A stretch of DNA of 43,669 nt from Xanthobacteraceae bacterium (GTDB lineage Bacteria; Pseudomonadota; Alphaproteobacteria; Rhizobiales; Xanthobacteraceae), in the NCBI GenBank assembly GCA_019745775.1, contig JAIESR010000082.1, forward strand, positions 1-43,669, read 5' to 3'. The notes under the pieces were generated by a model. The model made no database searches. It saw only the letters and a list, made by a program, of their open reading frames with translations, and had not been told where the DNA came from. Numbering within the stretch: position 1 is the stretch's first letter; every line of letters begins with the position of its first letter. Shown here piece by piece: positions 36,089 through 43,669 of the stretch. The translations under genes and the position numbers were made by a program.

Positions 36089-37075
36089 ATGAGGCGCGCA
36101 CCGGCTGTTGCGGCTGCTTTCCTGGTTGCGCTCACTCCGGCCGCGTTCGTGCTCGCCGCGAAGGCGCAGGCCCAGCCCTGGCCCTCACGAACGGTCACGA
36201 TCGTGGTGCCTTTCCCGCCCGGCGGTGGCGTCGACGTGCTCGCGCGCATCGCGGCGGAGCGACTCTCGGCCAGCATGAAGGCGACCGTGGTGGTGGAAAA
36301 TCGCCCGGGTGGCGGCGGCACCGTCGGCACGCGCCAGGTCGCGAAGGCGGCGCCTGACGGCTACACGCTGATGATGGCGCATACCGGCACCATCGCGATC
36401 AATCCGAGTCTCTACGCCAATGCCGGGTACGATCCGCGCAGGGATTTCACCGCCATCGGCATGATCGCCTCGATGCCGGTCGCGCTGATCGCGCATCCGT
36501 CGTTTCCGGCGAAGACCGTGGCCGACGTGATCGCGATCGCCAGGAGGGAGCCGGGCAAGCTCAACTTCGGCACCTCGGCGATCGGTACCGGCGGCTATCT
36601 CACGGCGGAGTATTTCAAGTCGGCCGCTGATGTGCAGATGCAGATCGTGCCTTATCGCGGCACCGCGCCGCTGATGAACGACCTGCTCGGCGGCCACGTG
36701 CCGGTGTCGTTCGGCGTGCTGCCTCCGGCCATGGGCAACATCCAGGGCGGGAAGCTGCGCGCCATCGCGGTCACCGGCCCGCGCCGCTTCAGCCTGCTGC
36801 CGGACGTTCCGACGGCTTCGGAATCGGGCCTGCCGGGCTTCGACTCGGTGCTGCTGTACGGCTTGATCGGGCCGCCCGGCATGCCGCGCGACATCGTCGA
36901 CCGGCTCAACAAGGAGCTGGTCGCCATGGCGGCGACCGACCTCGTCAGGCAGCGTGTGCAGGCCGAGGGCGGCGACGTCGTGACGTCGAGCCCGGAGGAA
37001 TACGCGCAAAGCATCGACAAGGAAGAAGCCAAGTGGTCGGCGCTGATCCGCAAGCTCAACCTGCGGGTCGACTAG
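36089..37075 (+). CDS. Bug/TctC-type periplasmic substrate-binding receptor
   Basis: A 328-residue receptor: signal peptide (cut near AKAQAQ), WPSRTVTIVVPFPPGGGVDV, VVENRPGGGGTVG and AAPDGYTLM. The start at 36089 is preferred over the ATG at 36077, because the GGAGGAG between them is the ribosome binding site. The next receptor gene begins two bases after this stop, so the two are co-transcribed. The two proteins are close relatives: both have a GVLPPAMGNIQGGKL / SVMPPALGNIQQGKL segment and an SSPEEYA ending. Confidence 0.9.
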   Translation: MRRAPAVAAAFLVALTPAAFVLAAKAQAQPWPSRTVTIVVPFPPGGGVDVLARIAAERLSASMKATVVVENRPGGGGTVGTRQVAKAAPDGYTLMMAHTGTIAINPSLYANAGYDPRRDFTAIGMIASMPVALIAHPSFPAKTVADVIAIARREPGKLNFGTSAIGTGGYLTAEYFKSAADVQMQIVPYRGTAPLMNDLLGGHVPVSFGVLPPAMGNIQGGKLRAIAVTGPRRFSLLPDVPTASESGLPGFDSVLLYGLIGPPGMPRDIVDRLNKELVAMAATDLVRQRVQAEGGDVVTSSPEEYAQSIDKEEAKWSALIRKLNLRVD

Positions 37076-37077
37076 CG

Positions 37078-38046
37078 ATGCGCCGCGTTTCAGCTTTCCT
37101 CGCGCTGGCGCTGCTCGCCTGTTTCGCCGGCGAGGCGAGGGCGCAGACCTATCCCTCGCGCGTCATCACGCTGATCGTGCCGTTCCCGCCGGGCGGCGGC
37201 AACGATACCATTGCGCGGCTGGTGGCGCAGGGCTTGAGCAACGCGCTCGGCCAACAGGTCGTGGTCGAGAACCGAGGCGGCGCCAACGGCGTCATCGCCA
37301 TGCGGCAGGCGGCGAAGGCGGCGCCCGACGGCTACACGCTGGTGTTCGCGAATTCCTCATCGACCTCGATCAACCTCGCGCTCTATTCCAATCCCGGCTA
37401 CGACGTGCGCCGCGACTTCACGCCGATCGGCAACATCGCGCAGATGGGCATCGGCATCGTCTCGCATCCGGAATTCCCGGCAAAGTCGGTCACCGATCTG
37501 GTCGCGCTCGCCAAGAAGCAGCCGGGCAAGCTCTCGTTCGGCACCTCGCCGCCCGGCAGCGGTTCGCATCTTGCGGCCGAATTGTTCAAGGCGACCACCG
37601 GCATCGACGTGACGCTGGTGCCCTACAAGGGCGCCGCGGCGCTCACCACCGACGTGCTCGGCAACCACATCCCGGTCATCTTCAGCGTGATGCCGCCCGC
37701 GCTCGGCAACATTCAGCAGGGCAAGCTGCACGTGATCGCGGTGACCACGCCGACCCGCATGGCGCTGTTGCCGAAGTCGCCGACGGTCGCGGAATCGGGA
37801 CTGCCCGGCTTCGCCGCCGTGCTGCGCTACGGGCTGCTGGCGCCGGCGGGAACACCGCGTCCGATCGTCGATCGCATCAACGCAGAGCTGCGCAAGATCG
37901 TCGGCTCCGCCGATATGCTCGACCGCCTTGCCAAGGAGGGCAGCGACCCGGTCACGTCGTCGCCGGAGGAGTACGCCGCCGACATGGCGCGCGAGGACGC
38001 GCTGTGGGGCCCGCTGATCCGCAAGCTCGGGCTGAAGATCGATTGA
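37078..38046 (+). CDS. Bug/TctC-type periplasmic substrate-binding receptor
   Basis: A 322-residue receptor, second in a two-gene operon, starting two bases after the stop of the previous receptor. It has a signal peptide (cut near GEARAQ), YPSRVITLIVPFPPGGGNDT, VVENRGGANGVIA and AAPDGYTLV. It is a tandem relative of the preceding gene, probably from a duplication, with a changed ligand pocket. It ends just before a large palindromic repeat that separates it from the convergent four-gene receptor array. Confidence 0.9.
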   Translation: MRRVSAFLALALLACFAGEARAQTYPSRVITLIVPFPPGGGNDTIARLVAQGLSNALGQQVVVENRGGANGVIAMRQAAKAAPDGYTLVFANSSSTSINLALYSNPGYDVRRDFTPIGNIAQMGIGIVSHPEFPAKSVTDLVALAKKQPGKLSFGTSPPGSGSHLAAELFKATTGIDVTLVPYKGAAALTTDVLGNHIPVIFSVMPPALGNIQQGKLHVIAVTTPTRMALLPKSPTVAESGLPGFAAVLRYGLLAPAGTPRPIVDRINAELRKIVGSADMLDRLAKEGSDPVTSSPEEYAADMAREDALWGPLIRKLGLKID

Positions 38047-38080
38047 GCAAAGTGCACGGTCTTGCCGCGTACTCGGTCTG

Positions 38081-38181
38081 CTCCCTCCCCCCTTGCGGGG
38101 GAGGGTTGGGGAGGGGGGTAGCTGCGAGTCCCGAGCTTGCCGCCACCCCCCTCCCTGTCCCTCCCCCGCAAGGGGGAGGGG
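38081..38181. repeat. ~100-bp inverted-repeat element between convergent receptor genes
   Basis: The left arm (38081-38119) and right arm (38143-38181) are near-perfect reverse complements; each also carries its own hairpin of the type CTCCCCC-TTG-GGGGGAG. It lies between two converging stop codons and could act as a shared terminator. Such C-rich elements recur in alphaproteobacterial genomes. Confidence 0.75.
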
Positions 38182-38234
38182 ACGCCGCGGCGCGATCGCG
38201 CCTCAACGCCTGAGCAGAGCCTGCTGGTTGTCCG

Positions 38235-39269
38235 CTACGGCTTGATCACCGTGCGGGCGCGCTCGACCATCTCACGCGGCGTGGCGTAGAGCCTGGTCAC
38301 GATGTCCTGCACCTGCTGGCCCGCCAGCGGCGTGATCGAGATCTTCATCTTGGCCGCGTCGGCGAGGAACTGCGGGTCCTTCATGGTCGCGTCGAACGCG
38401 GTGCGCAGGATCTTCACCTGCTCGCCCGGCGTGCCGGGCGGGACGATGTAGGAGCGCTGGAACACCTGCTGGCTCACGACCAGCTCGGCGACCCGGCGGT
38501 CGTTCTCGTTGTTCACGAACGTCCAGATCGTCGGCACGCCCATCTCGGTCAATTCATGCTGTGGATCGAGCCCGACCTGCACCAGGATGTTGAGCTTCTT
38601 GTCACGCAGCCAGTCGCCTTTCTGCGACTTCACGCTCGACCAGTCCCAGCCGCACAGCCCGTCGACCTCGCCGCGCTCCATCGCGAGCGAGATGTCGACC
38701 GTGCCCTTGTAGCCGGTGACGACGCTGAAATTGGTGCCGGCGGTGTGATTGTGCAGATAGGCGTAGTCGCGGGTCGCGCCGCCGGCGGAGCTGGCGCCGA
38801 CGATGGTCTTGTTCTTCTGCGCGGCGGCGAAGGTTTGGATCTTCGATCTCTCGTGGGTGGCGCAGACACGCACGCCGGTGTCGGCGGTGCCGATATAGAT
38901 CACCTTGGTGGGATCGAACTGCGTCATCGGCTTGTCTTCGAGCAGCGGCCCGACGATCGCGCCCGGCATCAGACCGCCGACGCTGCTGCCGTCCTTCGGC
39001 GCCACGGTCGAGATGTAGATCGCGGCGCGCGTCGAGCCGGCGCCCGGCATGTTCTTGACCACGATCGCCGGATTGCCGGGGATGTGGCGGCCCAGATGCC
39101 GCGCCACGGCGCGTGCGTAGATGTCGTAACCGCCGCCGGAGTCGCCGCCGACGATGAACTCGATCGTCCGTCCCGCATAGTAGTCCTCCGCCGTCGCAGG
39201 TGCGGCGGCGAGCGCGGCGATCGCGCCGGCGACGAGGCAGGACAGGGACTTTGCAGGCGCGAACGGCAT
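38235..39269 (-). CDS. Divergent Bug-type receptor, fourth gene of the cysteine-pair array
   Basis: A 344-residue periplasmic protein with a signal peptide (cut near APATAE). It belongs to the Bug/TctC superfamily but to a distinct branch: it starts DYYAGRTIEFIVGGDSGGGYDIYAR, has VVKNMPGAGST in place of VENRPGAGG, and APKDG in place of APDGYTL. Cys136 and Cys206, the latter in the LCGWDWS motif, are present in all four members of this array with the same 70-residue spacing. The ATG at 39269 has CGGAG upstream. It is the last gene transcribed in the array, 118 bases after its neighbour. The ligand is unknown. Confidence 0.85.
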   Translation of the reverse strand: MPFAPAKSLSCLVAGAIAALAAAPATAEDYYAGRTIEFIVGGDSGGGYDIYARAVARHLGRHIPGNPAIVVKNMPGAGSTRAAIYISTVAPKDGSSVGGLMPGAIVGPLLEDKPMTQFDPTKVIYIGTADTGVRVCATHERSKIQTFAAAQKNKTIVGASSAGGATRDYAYLHNHTAGTNFSVVTGYKGTVDISLAMERGEVDGLCGWDWSSVKSQKGDWLRDKKLNILVQVGLDPQHELTEMGVPTIWTFVNNENDRRVAELVVSQQVFQRSYIVPPGTPGEQVKILRTAFDATMKDPQFLADAAKMKISITPLAGQQVQDIVTRLYATPREMVERARTVIKP

Positions 39270-39387
39270 CTTCGGCTCCGGGCGTATCTGGCATGAAACG
39301 CTAGAGCATCGGCGCGCGCCGGACAACCGAATCGCCGCGCCGCGCTTGCGGCGTTGCGTCGCTTGGGCGGCCGGGGCACGAGATCGT

Positions 39388-40419
39388 CTACGGCCTGATC
39401 GCGCGGCGGCCCTGTTCCACGATGTCCTTCGGCGTGGCGTAGAATTTCTGCACCAGCTCCTGCACGGTTGCGCCGGGCAGCGGGGAAACATCGATGCGCA
39501 TCTTGTCGGCATCCGCCCGGAACTGCGGATCGGCCATGGCGGCATCGAACGCCTTGCGCAGGATGCCGACGTACTCCATCGGCGTGTCGCCATGGACGAA
39601 ATACGGCCGCTGAAAAGCCTGCTGGCTGACGATCAGCGCGACGACTTCGCGGTTGGCGTCACCCTTGACGTATTTCCACAACGGCTGCGCGCCGAGCTTG
39701 GTGAGCTCTTCGTCTGCCGTCGCGCCGATCTGCAGGAGCAGGCGGAGCTTGCCATCGCGGATCCATTCGGGCTTTTGCGACTTGGCGCTCGACCAGTCCC
39801 ATCCGCACATGCCGTCGATCTCGCCCCGCTCCATGGCGAGCGTCGTGTCGAGCGTGCCTTTGTAGCCGCCGATGACGTCGATCTTCGCATCCGTGGTCTT
39901 GCGGATCATGTGTGCGTAATCGTGGGTGGCGTCCCCGTAGGAGCCGCCGCCTATGACGGTCCGGTGCGTGAACAGATCCGCGACGGTTGCGATCTTGGAA
40001 CGCTCGAAAGTCGCGCAGATGCGGGTCGAAGAGTTGGCGCTGCCGATCCATTGTACCTTGTTCGCCGCAAACAGCGTGCTCGGCTTGTCGTCGAGCAAAG
40101 GGCCGGTAATCGCGCCCGGCGTCACCGCGCCGAGCGTCAGCCCGTCTTTGGGCGCGATGGTGCTGACATGCACGCCGGCCTTGGTGCTGCCGGCGCCTGG
40201 CATGTTCTTGGCGACGATCGCCGGGGTGCCGGGGATATGACGCGCAAGATGGCGCGCCAAGGCGCGCGCGTAGATATCGAAGCCGCCCCCGGGATTGCCG
40301 CCGATCACGAAATCGATGGTCTTGCCGGCGTAGTAATCCTGCGCGGCCGCCGGGAGCACGGCGGCGACAAGGCCTCCGCATGACACGGCCAGCAGCGCGG
40401 TTCGCAGGAGTCGGTTCAT
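39388..40419 (-). CDS. Divergent Bug-type receptor, third gene of the cysteine-pair array
   Basis: A 343-residue relative of the other array members: signal peptide (cut near LPAAAQ), DYYAGKTIDFVIGGNPGGGFDIYAR, AKNMPGAGSTK and MCGWDWSS. The two shared cysteines are Cys135 and Cys205. The ATG at 40419 is used, since AGGGA lies just before it; an upstream GTG at 40431 overlaps the stop of the previous gene. The gap to that gene is eight bases, so it is co-transcribed. Codons are of the same type as the neighbours. Confidence 0.87.
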   Translation of the reverse strand: MNRLLRTALLAVSCGGLVAAVLPAAAQDYYAGKTIDFVIGGNPGGGFDIYARALARHLARHIPGTPAIVAKNMPGAGSTKAGVHVSTIAPKDGLTLGAVTPGAITGPLLDDKPSTLFAANKVQWIGSANSSTRICATFERSKIATVADLFTHRTVIGGGSYGDATHDYAHMIRKTTDAKIDVIGGYKGTLDTTLAMERGEIDGMCGWDWSSAKSQKPEWIRDGKLRLLLQIGATADEELTKLGAQPLWKYVKGDANREVVALIVSQQAFQRPYFVHGDTPMEYVGILRKAFDAAMADPQFRADADKMRIDVSPLPGATVQELVQKFYATPKDIVEQGRRAIRP

Positions 40420-40427
40420 GGTGTCCC

Positions 40428-41462
40428 TCACGGCCTGATCGCCGCGCGCGCGGCCTGCACCACATCTTTCGGCGTCGCGTGCAGCTTCTGCACGATTTCC
40501 TGCACTTTCGCCCCCGGCAGCGGCGCGATGTCGATGCGCAGCTTGTCGGCTTCCGCGAGGAACTGCGCGTCGGCCATGGTGGCGTCGAAGGCGTTGCGCA
40601 GGACCGACAGCGGCGCGGCTGGGATTTCCGGCGGCGCGATATAGGAACGCTGGAACACCTGCTGGCCGCTCACGAGCTCGACCACGGCGCGGTCGACCCC
40701 GCCTTTGACATAGTCCCAGACATGGGGGACGCCCATCTTGCTGAGCTCATTATTGCGCTCGAGCCCGATCTGCAGGAGCACGCTGAGCTTGTTGTCGCGC
40801 AGCCAGTCGCCGCGCTGCGCCTTCACGCTCGCCCAGTCCCAGCCGCAGGAGCCGACCACCTCGCCGCGCTCCATCGCGAGGCCGATCTCGGTGGTGCCGT
40901 TGTAGCCGGAGACGACCTTGTATTTGGCGCCGGCGGTTTTCTTCAGCATGAAGGCGTAGTCGTGCGTCGACTCGTTCGGCGACACCGCACCGAACGGCAC
41001 TTCCCTGGCGCGCACGTCGTCGAAGCTCTTGACGCCGGCCGCGGCCCAGCCGACGCAGACGCGGGTGCCGTTGTTGGCGGTGCCGAGATATTGCACGCGC
41101 ACCGGATCGAACAGGATCTCGGGCTTCTCTTCCAGCAGTGTGCCCATCACCGCGCCCGGCATGATGCCGGCGATGACGGTGCCGTCCTTCGGCGCGATCT
41201 TGGCGAGGAAGCCGGCGGCGCGGCCGGAGCCGGCACCCGGCATGTTCTTGACCACGATGCTCGGCTTGCCGGGGATGTGCCGGTTGATGTGGCGGGCCAG
41301 CGCGCGGCCGTAGATGTCATAACCGCCGGCCGGCCCGGAGCCGATGATCAGGTCGATGCTGCGGCCGGCGTAGTAGTCCTGCGCCATGGCCGGCGCGGCG
41401 ATGCATGCGCCGAGCGCCGCGCAGGCGGCAAGGAGCGTGCGGCGGTCGTTCAAAGGCAGCAT
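40428..41462 (-). CDS. Divergent Bug-type receptor, second gene of the cysteine-pair array
   Basis: A 344-residue member of the array with a signal peptide (cut near AAPAMAQ), DYYAGRSIDLIIGSGPAGGYDIYGR, VVKNMPGAGSGRAAG and SCGWDWAS. Its shared cysteines are Cys136 and Cys206. The open frame continues upstream through the previous gene without a stop, but the ATG at 41462 with GGGGAA before it and a clear signal peptide marks the true start. It lies 23 bases after the first gene of the array. Sequence between members is conserved along the whole length, which points to tandem duplication. Confidence 0.87.
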   Translation of the reverse strand: MLPLNDRRTLLAACAALGACIAAPAMAQDYYAGRSIDLIIGSGPAGGYDIYGRALARHINRHIPGKPSIVVKNMPGAGSGRAAGFLAKIAPKDGTVIAGIMPGAVMGTLLEEKPEILFDPVRVQYLGTANNGTRVCVGWAAAGVKSFDDVRAREVPFGAVSPNESTHDYAFMLKKTAGAKYKVVSGYNGTTEIGLAMERGEVVGSCGWDWASVKAQRGDWLRDNKLSVLLQIGLERNNELSKMGVPHVWDYVKGGVDRAVVELVSGQQVFQRSYIAPPEIPAAPLSVLRNAFDATMADAQFLAEADKLRIDIAPLPGAKVQEIVQKLHATPKDVVQAARAAIRP

Positions 41463-41485
41463 GCGTTCCCCGCCTTGTTGTCCGG

Positions 41486-42523
41486 TTATGGATTGATCGC
41501 TGCGCGCGCGAGGTCGATGACCTGCGGCGACGATGCATAGAGATTGCGCACGACCTCCTGGACCCGCTCTCCCGATAGAGGCGCGACGTCGATGCGCAGC
41601 TTCTCGGCGTCGGCCAGGAACTGCGGGTCCTTCATCGTGGCGTCGAACGCCCGGCGCAGGATGGCGAGATTGGCCGGCGTGGTCTTGGGCGGCGCGATGA
41701 AGGAGCGGTGGAACACGGTCTGGCTCAGGATCAGCTCCAGCACCTTGCGGGTGGTGTCGTCCTTCACGAACGTCATGATGTGTGGGACGCCGAGCCTGGT
41801 GAGTTCCTCCATCGGCTCGATCGCGTCCTGGGTGAGGACGTTCACGACCTTGTCGCGCACCCATGCCGGCCGTTGCGATTTGAGGCTCGCCCAGTCGAAG
41901 CCGCAGAACCCTTCGATCTCGCCGCGCTCGAGCGCAAGCGAGAGATCGGAGGTGCCCTTGTAGCCGGTGACCATGTCCCACTTCGCGCCGGTGGTCTTCC
42001 TGTGCAGATAGCCGTAGTCGCGGGTGGAGTCGTTCGCCTGTCCGCCGCCGAACACGGCCTTGACCGTGCGCGCGTCCTCGAACGTCTTGACCTTCGCGTG
42101 CTTGCCCGACACGCAGACGCGGACGCCGTTGTTGACGTTGCCGATGAACATGACTTGCGTTGGCTCGAACAACCGCTCCGCCTTGGGATCGAGCATCGGG
42201 TCCATGACGGCGCCTGGCATGATATTGGCGATCACGGTGCCGTCCTTCGGGGCGACATTGCTGATGAAGCCGGCCGCGCGCGCCGAGCCGGCGCCCGGCA
42301 TGTTCTTCGGCACGATGCTGGGATTTCCGGGAATATGGCGTCCCAGATGCCGCGCCACCGCGCGCCCGTAAATGTCGTAGCCGCCGCCGGGCGGCGCGCC
42401 GATCAGGAGGTCGATCGACTTGCCGGCGAAGAAATCCTGCGCAGCGGCGGGGAGGGAAGAGAATGCCGCGAGTGCCCCGACCAGCGCAGCGAAAGTAATC
42501 GGGCGGATGTTCGAACAACGCAT
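41486..42523 (-). CDS. Divergent Bug-type receptor, first gene of the cysteine-pair array
   Basis: A 345-residue periplasmic protein: signal peptide (cut near SLPAAAQ), DFFAGKSIDLLIGAPPGGGYDIYGR, VPKNMPGAGSARAAG and FCGFDWAS, where Phe replaces the first Trp of the motif. Shared cysteines are Cys137 and Cys207. GGGAGCAGG stands before the ATG. As the first gene it should carry the operon promoter in 42524-42639, where I see no clear boxes. The TauE/SafE permease gene lies upstream on the same strand with a 116-base gap and could be a functional partner, though this is only proximity. Confidence 0.87.
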   Translation of the reverse strand: MRCSNIRPITFAALVGALAAFSSLPAAAQDFFAGKSIDLLIGAPPGGGYDIYGRAVARHLGRHIPGNPSIVPKNMPGAGSARAAGFISNVAPKDGTVIANIMPGAVMDPMLDPKAERLFEPTQVMFIGNVNNGVRVCVSGKHAKVKTFEDARTVKAVFGGGQANDSTRDYGYLHRKTTGAKWDMVTGYKGTSDLSLALERGEIEGFCGFDWASLKSQRPAWVRDKVVNVLTQDAIEPMEELTRLGVPHIMTFVKDDTTRKVLELILSQTVFHRSFIAPPKTTPANLAILRRAFDATMKDPQFLADAEKLRIDVAPLSGERVQEVVRNLYASSPQVIDLARAAINP

Positions 42524-42639
42524 TGAGCCTGCTCCCGGGGCATTCGTTGTATGCCCGGAAGGCTAGGTTATCCGGCGACCAGGAACAACAGGTGCGGCCT
42601 GCGGCGGCGGGTCGCCGCCGGGCATGTCGATCGAGGGCG

Positions 42640-43401
42640 TCAGGTCCGCACGATTCCCATCACCCCGCTGCGGATCAGCTCCAGCGAGATCACGAACATC
42701 AGCGCATAGGCGATCTTGTAGAACGTCTCGTGCGGCACGCGCCGCACCAGCCAGATGCCGAAGAAATTGGTGGCGATCGCGAGCGGCAGCAGCAAGGCCG
42801 AGGTGAGCACCGTCTGAAGGGTGAATTGGCCGAGTGCGGAATAAGCAACGAGCTTCATCCAGTTCAGCGCCGCAAAGAAGATGAGCGTGGTGCCCACGAG
42901 CGTCATCTTGTCGAGCTTCTGCGGCAGCATGAACACCTGGAACGGCGGCGCGCCGGCCTGCGCCAGCGTCGAGGTGATGCCGGTCATCGCGCCCCAGAAC
43001 ACGCCGGCGGCGGCCTTGGGCTTTTTCGGCTCCGCCGGAACGCGGCCGAGCCAGGTGTAGAGCACGAAGGCGACGCCGATGGTGCCGACCATGATGCGCA
43101 CGTGCGCGTCGTCGAGATAGGTCGCGAGGAACCAGGCCGCGCCGACGCCGATCGCGCCGCCGACCAGCAGCACCTTCAGGTTCCAGGCGCTGTAGTCGCG
43201 CCGGTAGACCCAGGCCGAGATCGCGTCCTGCACGATCAGGATCGGCTGCACGATCGCCGCCGCCTGCAACGGCGGGATCGCGAGCGCCATCAGCGGCGTC
43301 GAGATCATGCCGATGCCGGAGAAGCCGCCCTTGCCGAGGCCCAGGATGGTGATCGCCGGGATCGCCAGCAGGTAGAACAGCGGGTCGGTGATGATGGACA
43401 T
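42640..43401 (-). CDS. TauE/SafE (TSUP) family permease
   Basis: A 253-residue membrane protein with seven to eight hydrophobic segments. The start ITDPLFYLLAIPAITILGLGKGGFSGIGM and the second-half repeat with MTGITSTLAQAGAPPFQVFMLP are the two paired signature regions of the TSUP family, which exports or imports sulfite, sulfonates or small organic acids such as sulfoacetate. The ATG at 43401 is chosen since it places the first helix directly after the start; a longer frame to 43587 crosses the repeat at 43522-43581. No sulfonate genes are nearby, so the substrate is open. Confidence 0.88.
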   Translation of the reverse strand: MSIITDPLFYLLAIPAITILGLGKGGFSGIGMISTPLMALAIPPLQAAAIVQPILIVQDAISAWVYRRDYSAWNLKVLLVGGAIGVGAAWFLATYLDDAHVRIMVGTIGVAFVLYTWLGRVPAEPKKPKAAAGVFWGAMTGITSTLAQAGAPPFQVFMLPQKLDKMTLVGTTLIFFAALNWMKLVAYSALGQFTLQTVLTSALLLPLAIATNFFGIWLVRRVPHETFYKIAYALMFVISLELIRSGVMGIVRT

Positions 43402-43521
43402 GCGAGAGGAGGGTCGAGTGGGCGAGTGCCCGGCGGGCGCATATAGGCGCACCGGCGTGGCGGACGCCACCCGATTCCACGCATGGCGGGGATGATGTTT
43501 ATCTCGGCCGTGCCGGGTGTC

Positions 43522-43581
43522 ACCTCTCCCCGCTTGCGGGGAGAGGTCGGATTGCGAAGCAATCCGGGTGAGGGGGAGTCT
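43522..43581. repeat. Double-hairpin intergenic repeat
   Basis: ACCTCTCCCCGC-TT-GCGGGGAGAGGT (43522-43547) is a perfect 12-bp stem, directly followed by CGGATTGC-GAA-GCAATCCG (43548-43566) and GGTGAGGGGGAGTCTC. This exact composite is a widespread intergenic repeat in Hyphomicrobiales. Confidence 0.78.
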
Positions 43582-43601
43582 CAACAAATTCAGGGCGTCG
43601 C

Positions 43602-43669
43602 GGGGGCGGCCCCCCCCCCCCCCACCCCAAACAACAGCGAGAGGGGGGCGCCCAGGGGGGGGGGCGCCG
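43602..43669. other. Homopolymer-rich sequence end, probably unreliable
   Basis: The last bases contain a run of 14 C (43610-43623), several G runs including one of 10 (43655-43664), and little else. Nothing codes here. It looks like the low-quality end of an assembled sequence rather than biology. Confidence 0.7.

Noticed and set aside
40428-42518. A possible 696-residue fusion of two receptors
   Set aside because: The upstream part is a different frame over the first array gene and encodes nonsense; the true start at 41462 has a ribosome binding site and signal peptide.
38081-43581. CRISPR-like array from the repeated hairpins
   Set aside because: The repeats are single composite palindromes at separate places, without regular spacers or cas genes.
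43602-43669. G-quadruplex or phase-variable homopolymer tract at the right end
   Set aside because: It lies at the very end of the sequence with several long G and C runs together, which fits an assembly artefact better than a regulated tract.

Overview
The window looks like a chromosomal piece of a GC-rich alphaproteobacterium of the order Hyphomicrobiales (Rhizobiales), close to Bradyrhizobium/Rhodopseudomonas or the Pseudolabrys-type Xanthobacteraceae. The signs are the DUF882 and DUF3551 proteins, the aa3-oxidase subunit IV gene directly before a three-gene pnt transhydrogenase, an S21 protein with a long basic tail, the hairpin-type intergenic repeats, and a striking number of Bug/TctC-type substrate-binding proteins. 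There are no tRNA or rRNA genes, no CRISPR array, no insertion sequence and no phage module. The last ~70 bases are G/C homopolymers that look like a poor-quality sequence end.

Layout. 1-6000 (minus strand): cell-wall genes (DUF882 M15-like peptidase, YcbB-type L,D-transpeptidase) and an orphan sigma-54 response regulator. 6100-6720: a toxin-antitoxin-like pair whose ParE-like toxin is frameshifted. 6775-8301: a DUF4173 membrane protein with a palindromic candidate operator upstream. 8930-9948: a frameshifted Bug receptor, then a 135-bp inverted-repeat element. 10301-13662: M3 oligopeptidase, an ABC permease that lacks its EAA loop, and a SIMPL protein. 13769-18556: an ABC1/UbiB kinase, cytochrome oxidase subunit IV, pntA/pntA2/pntB. 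18624-20758: a Bug receptor and an MFS transporter that overlap tail to tail. 21016-25200: DUF3551 protein, a small cytochrome c divergent from a PQQ alcohol dehydrogenase, then a UbiD-family decarboxylase. 25264-28427: small hypothetical, alpha/beta hydrolase, rpsU, a membrane protein, and two related secreted Gly/Tyr-rich proteins. 28501-33480: a TetR-HlyD-RND efflux operon behind a perfect 20-bp palindrome. 33537-34238: diguanylate cyclase. 34360-42523: seven more Bug receptors with a divergent pair of tiny YdcH proteins between them. 42640-43401: a TauE/SafE (TSUP) permease.

How they fit together. The pnt operon (NADPH supply from the proton gradient), the oxidase subunit, and the PQQ dehydrogenase with its cytochrome c are respiratory genes. 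The TetR-HlyD-RND set is a self-contained regulated efflux pump. The nine Bug receptors come without any TctA/TctB membrane component, so they must share transporters encoded elsewhere or act as sensors. The most distinctive content is the tandem array of four receptors (38235-42523), which share two invariant cysteines exactly 70 residues apart and a C-G-[WF]-D-W motif, and the PQQ dehydrogenase, which has a lanthanide-type second aspartate but lacks other hallmark residues. I did not find a clearly new defence or mobile system.

Quality warning. Two genes (6168-6484 and 8930-9948) are each restored by adding a single C to a short C run, so sequencing or assembly error is as likely as true pseudogenization.
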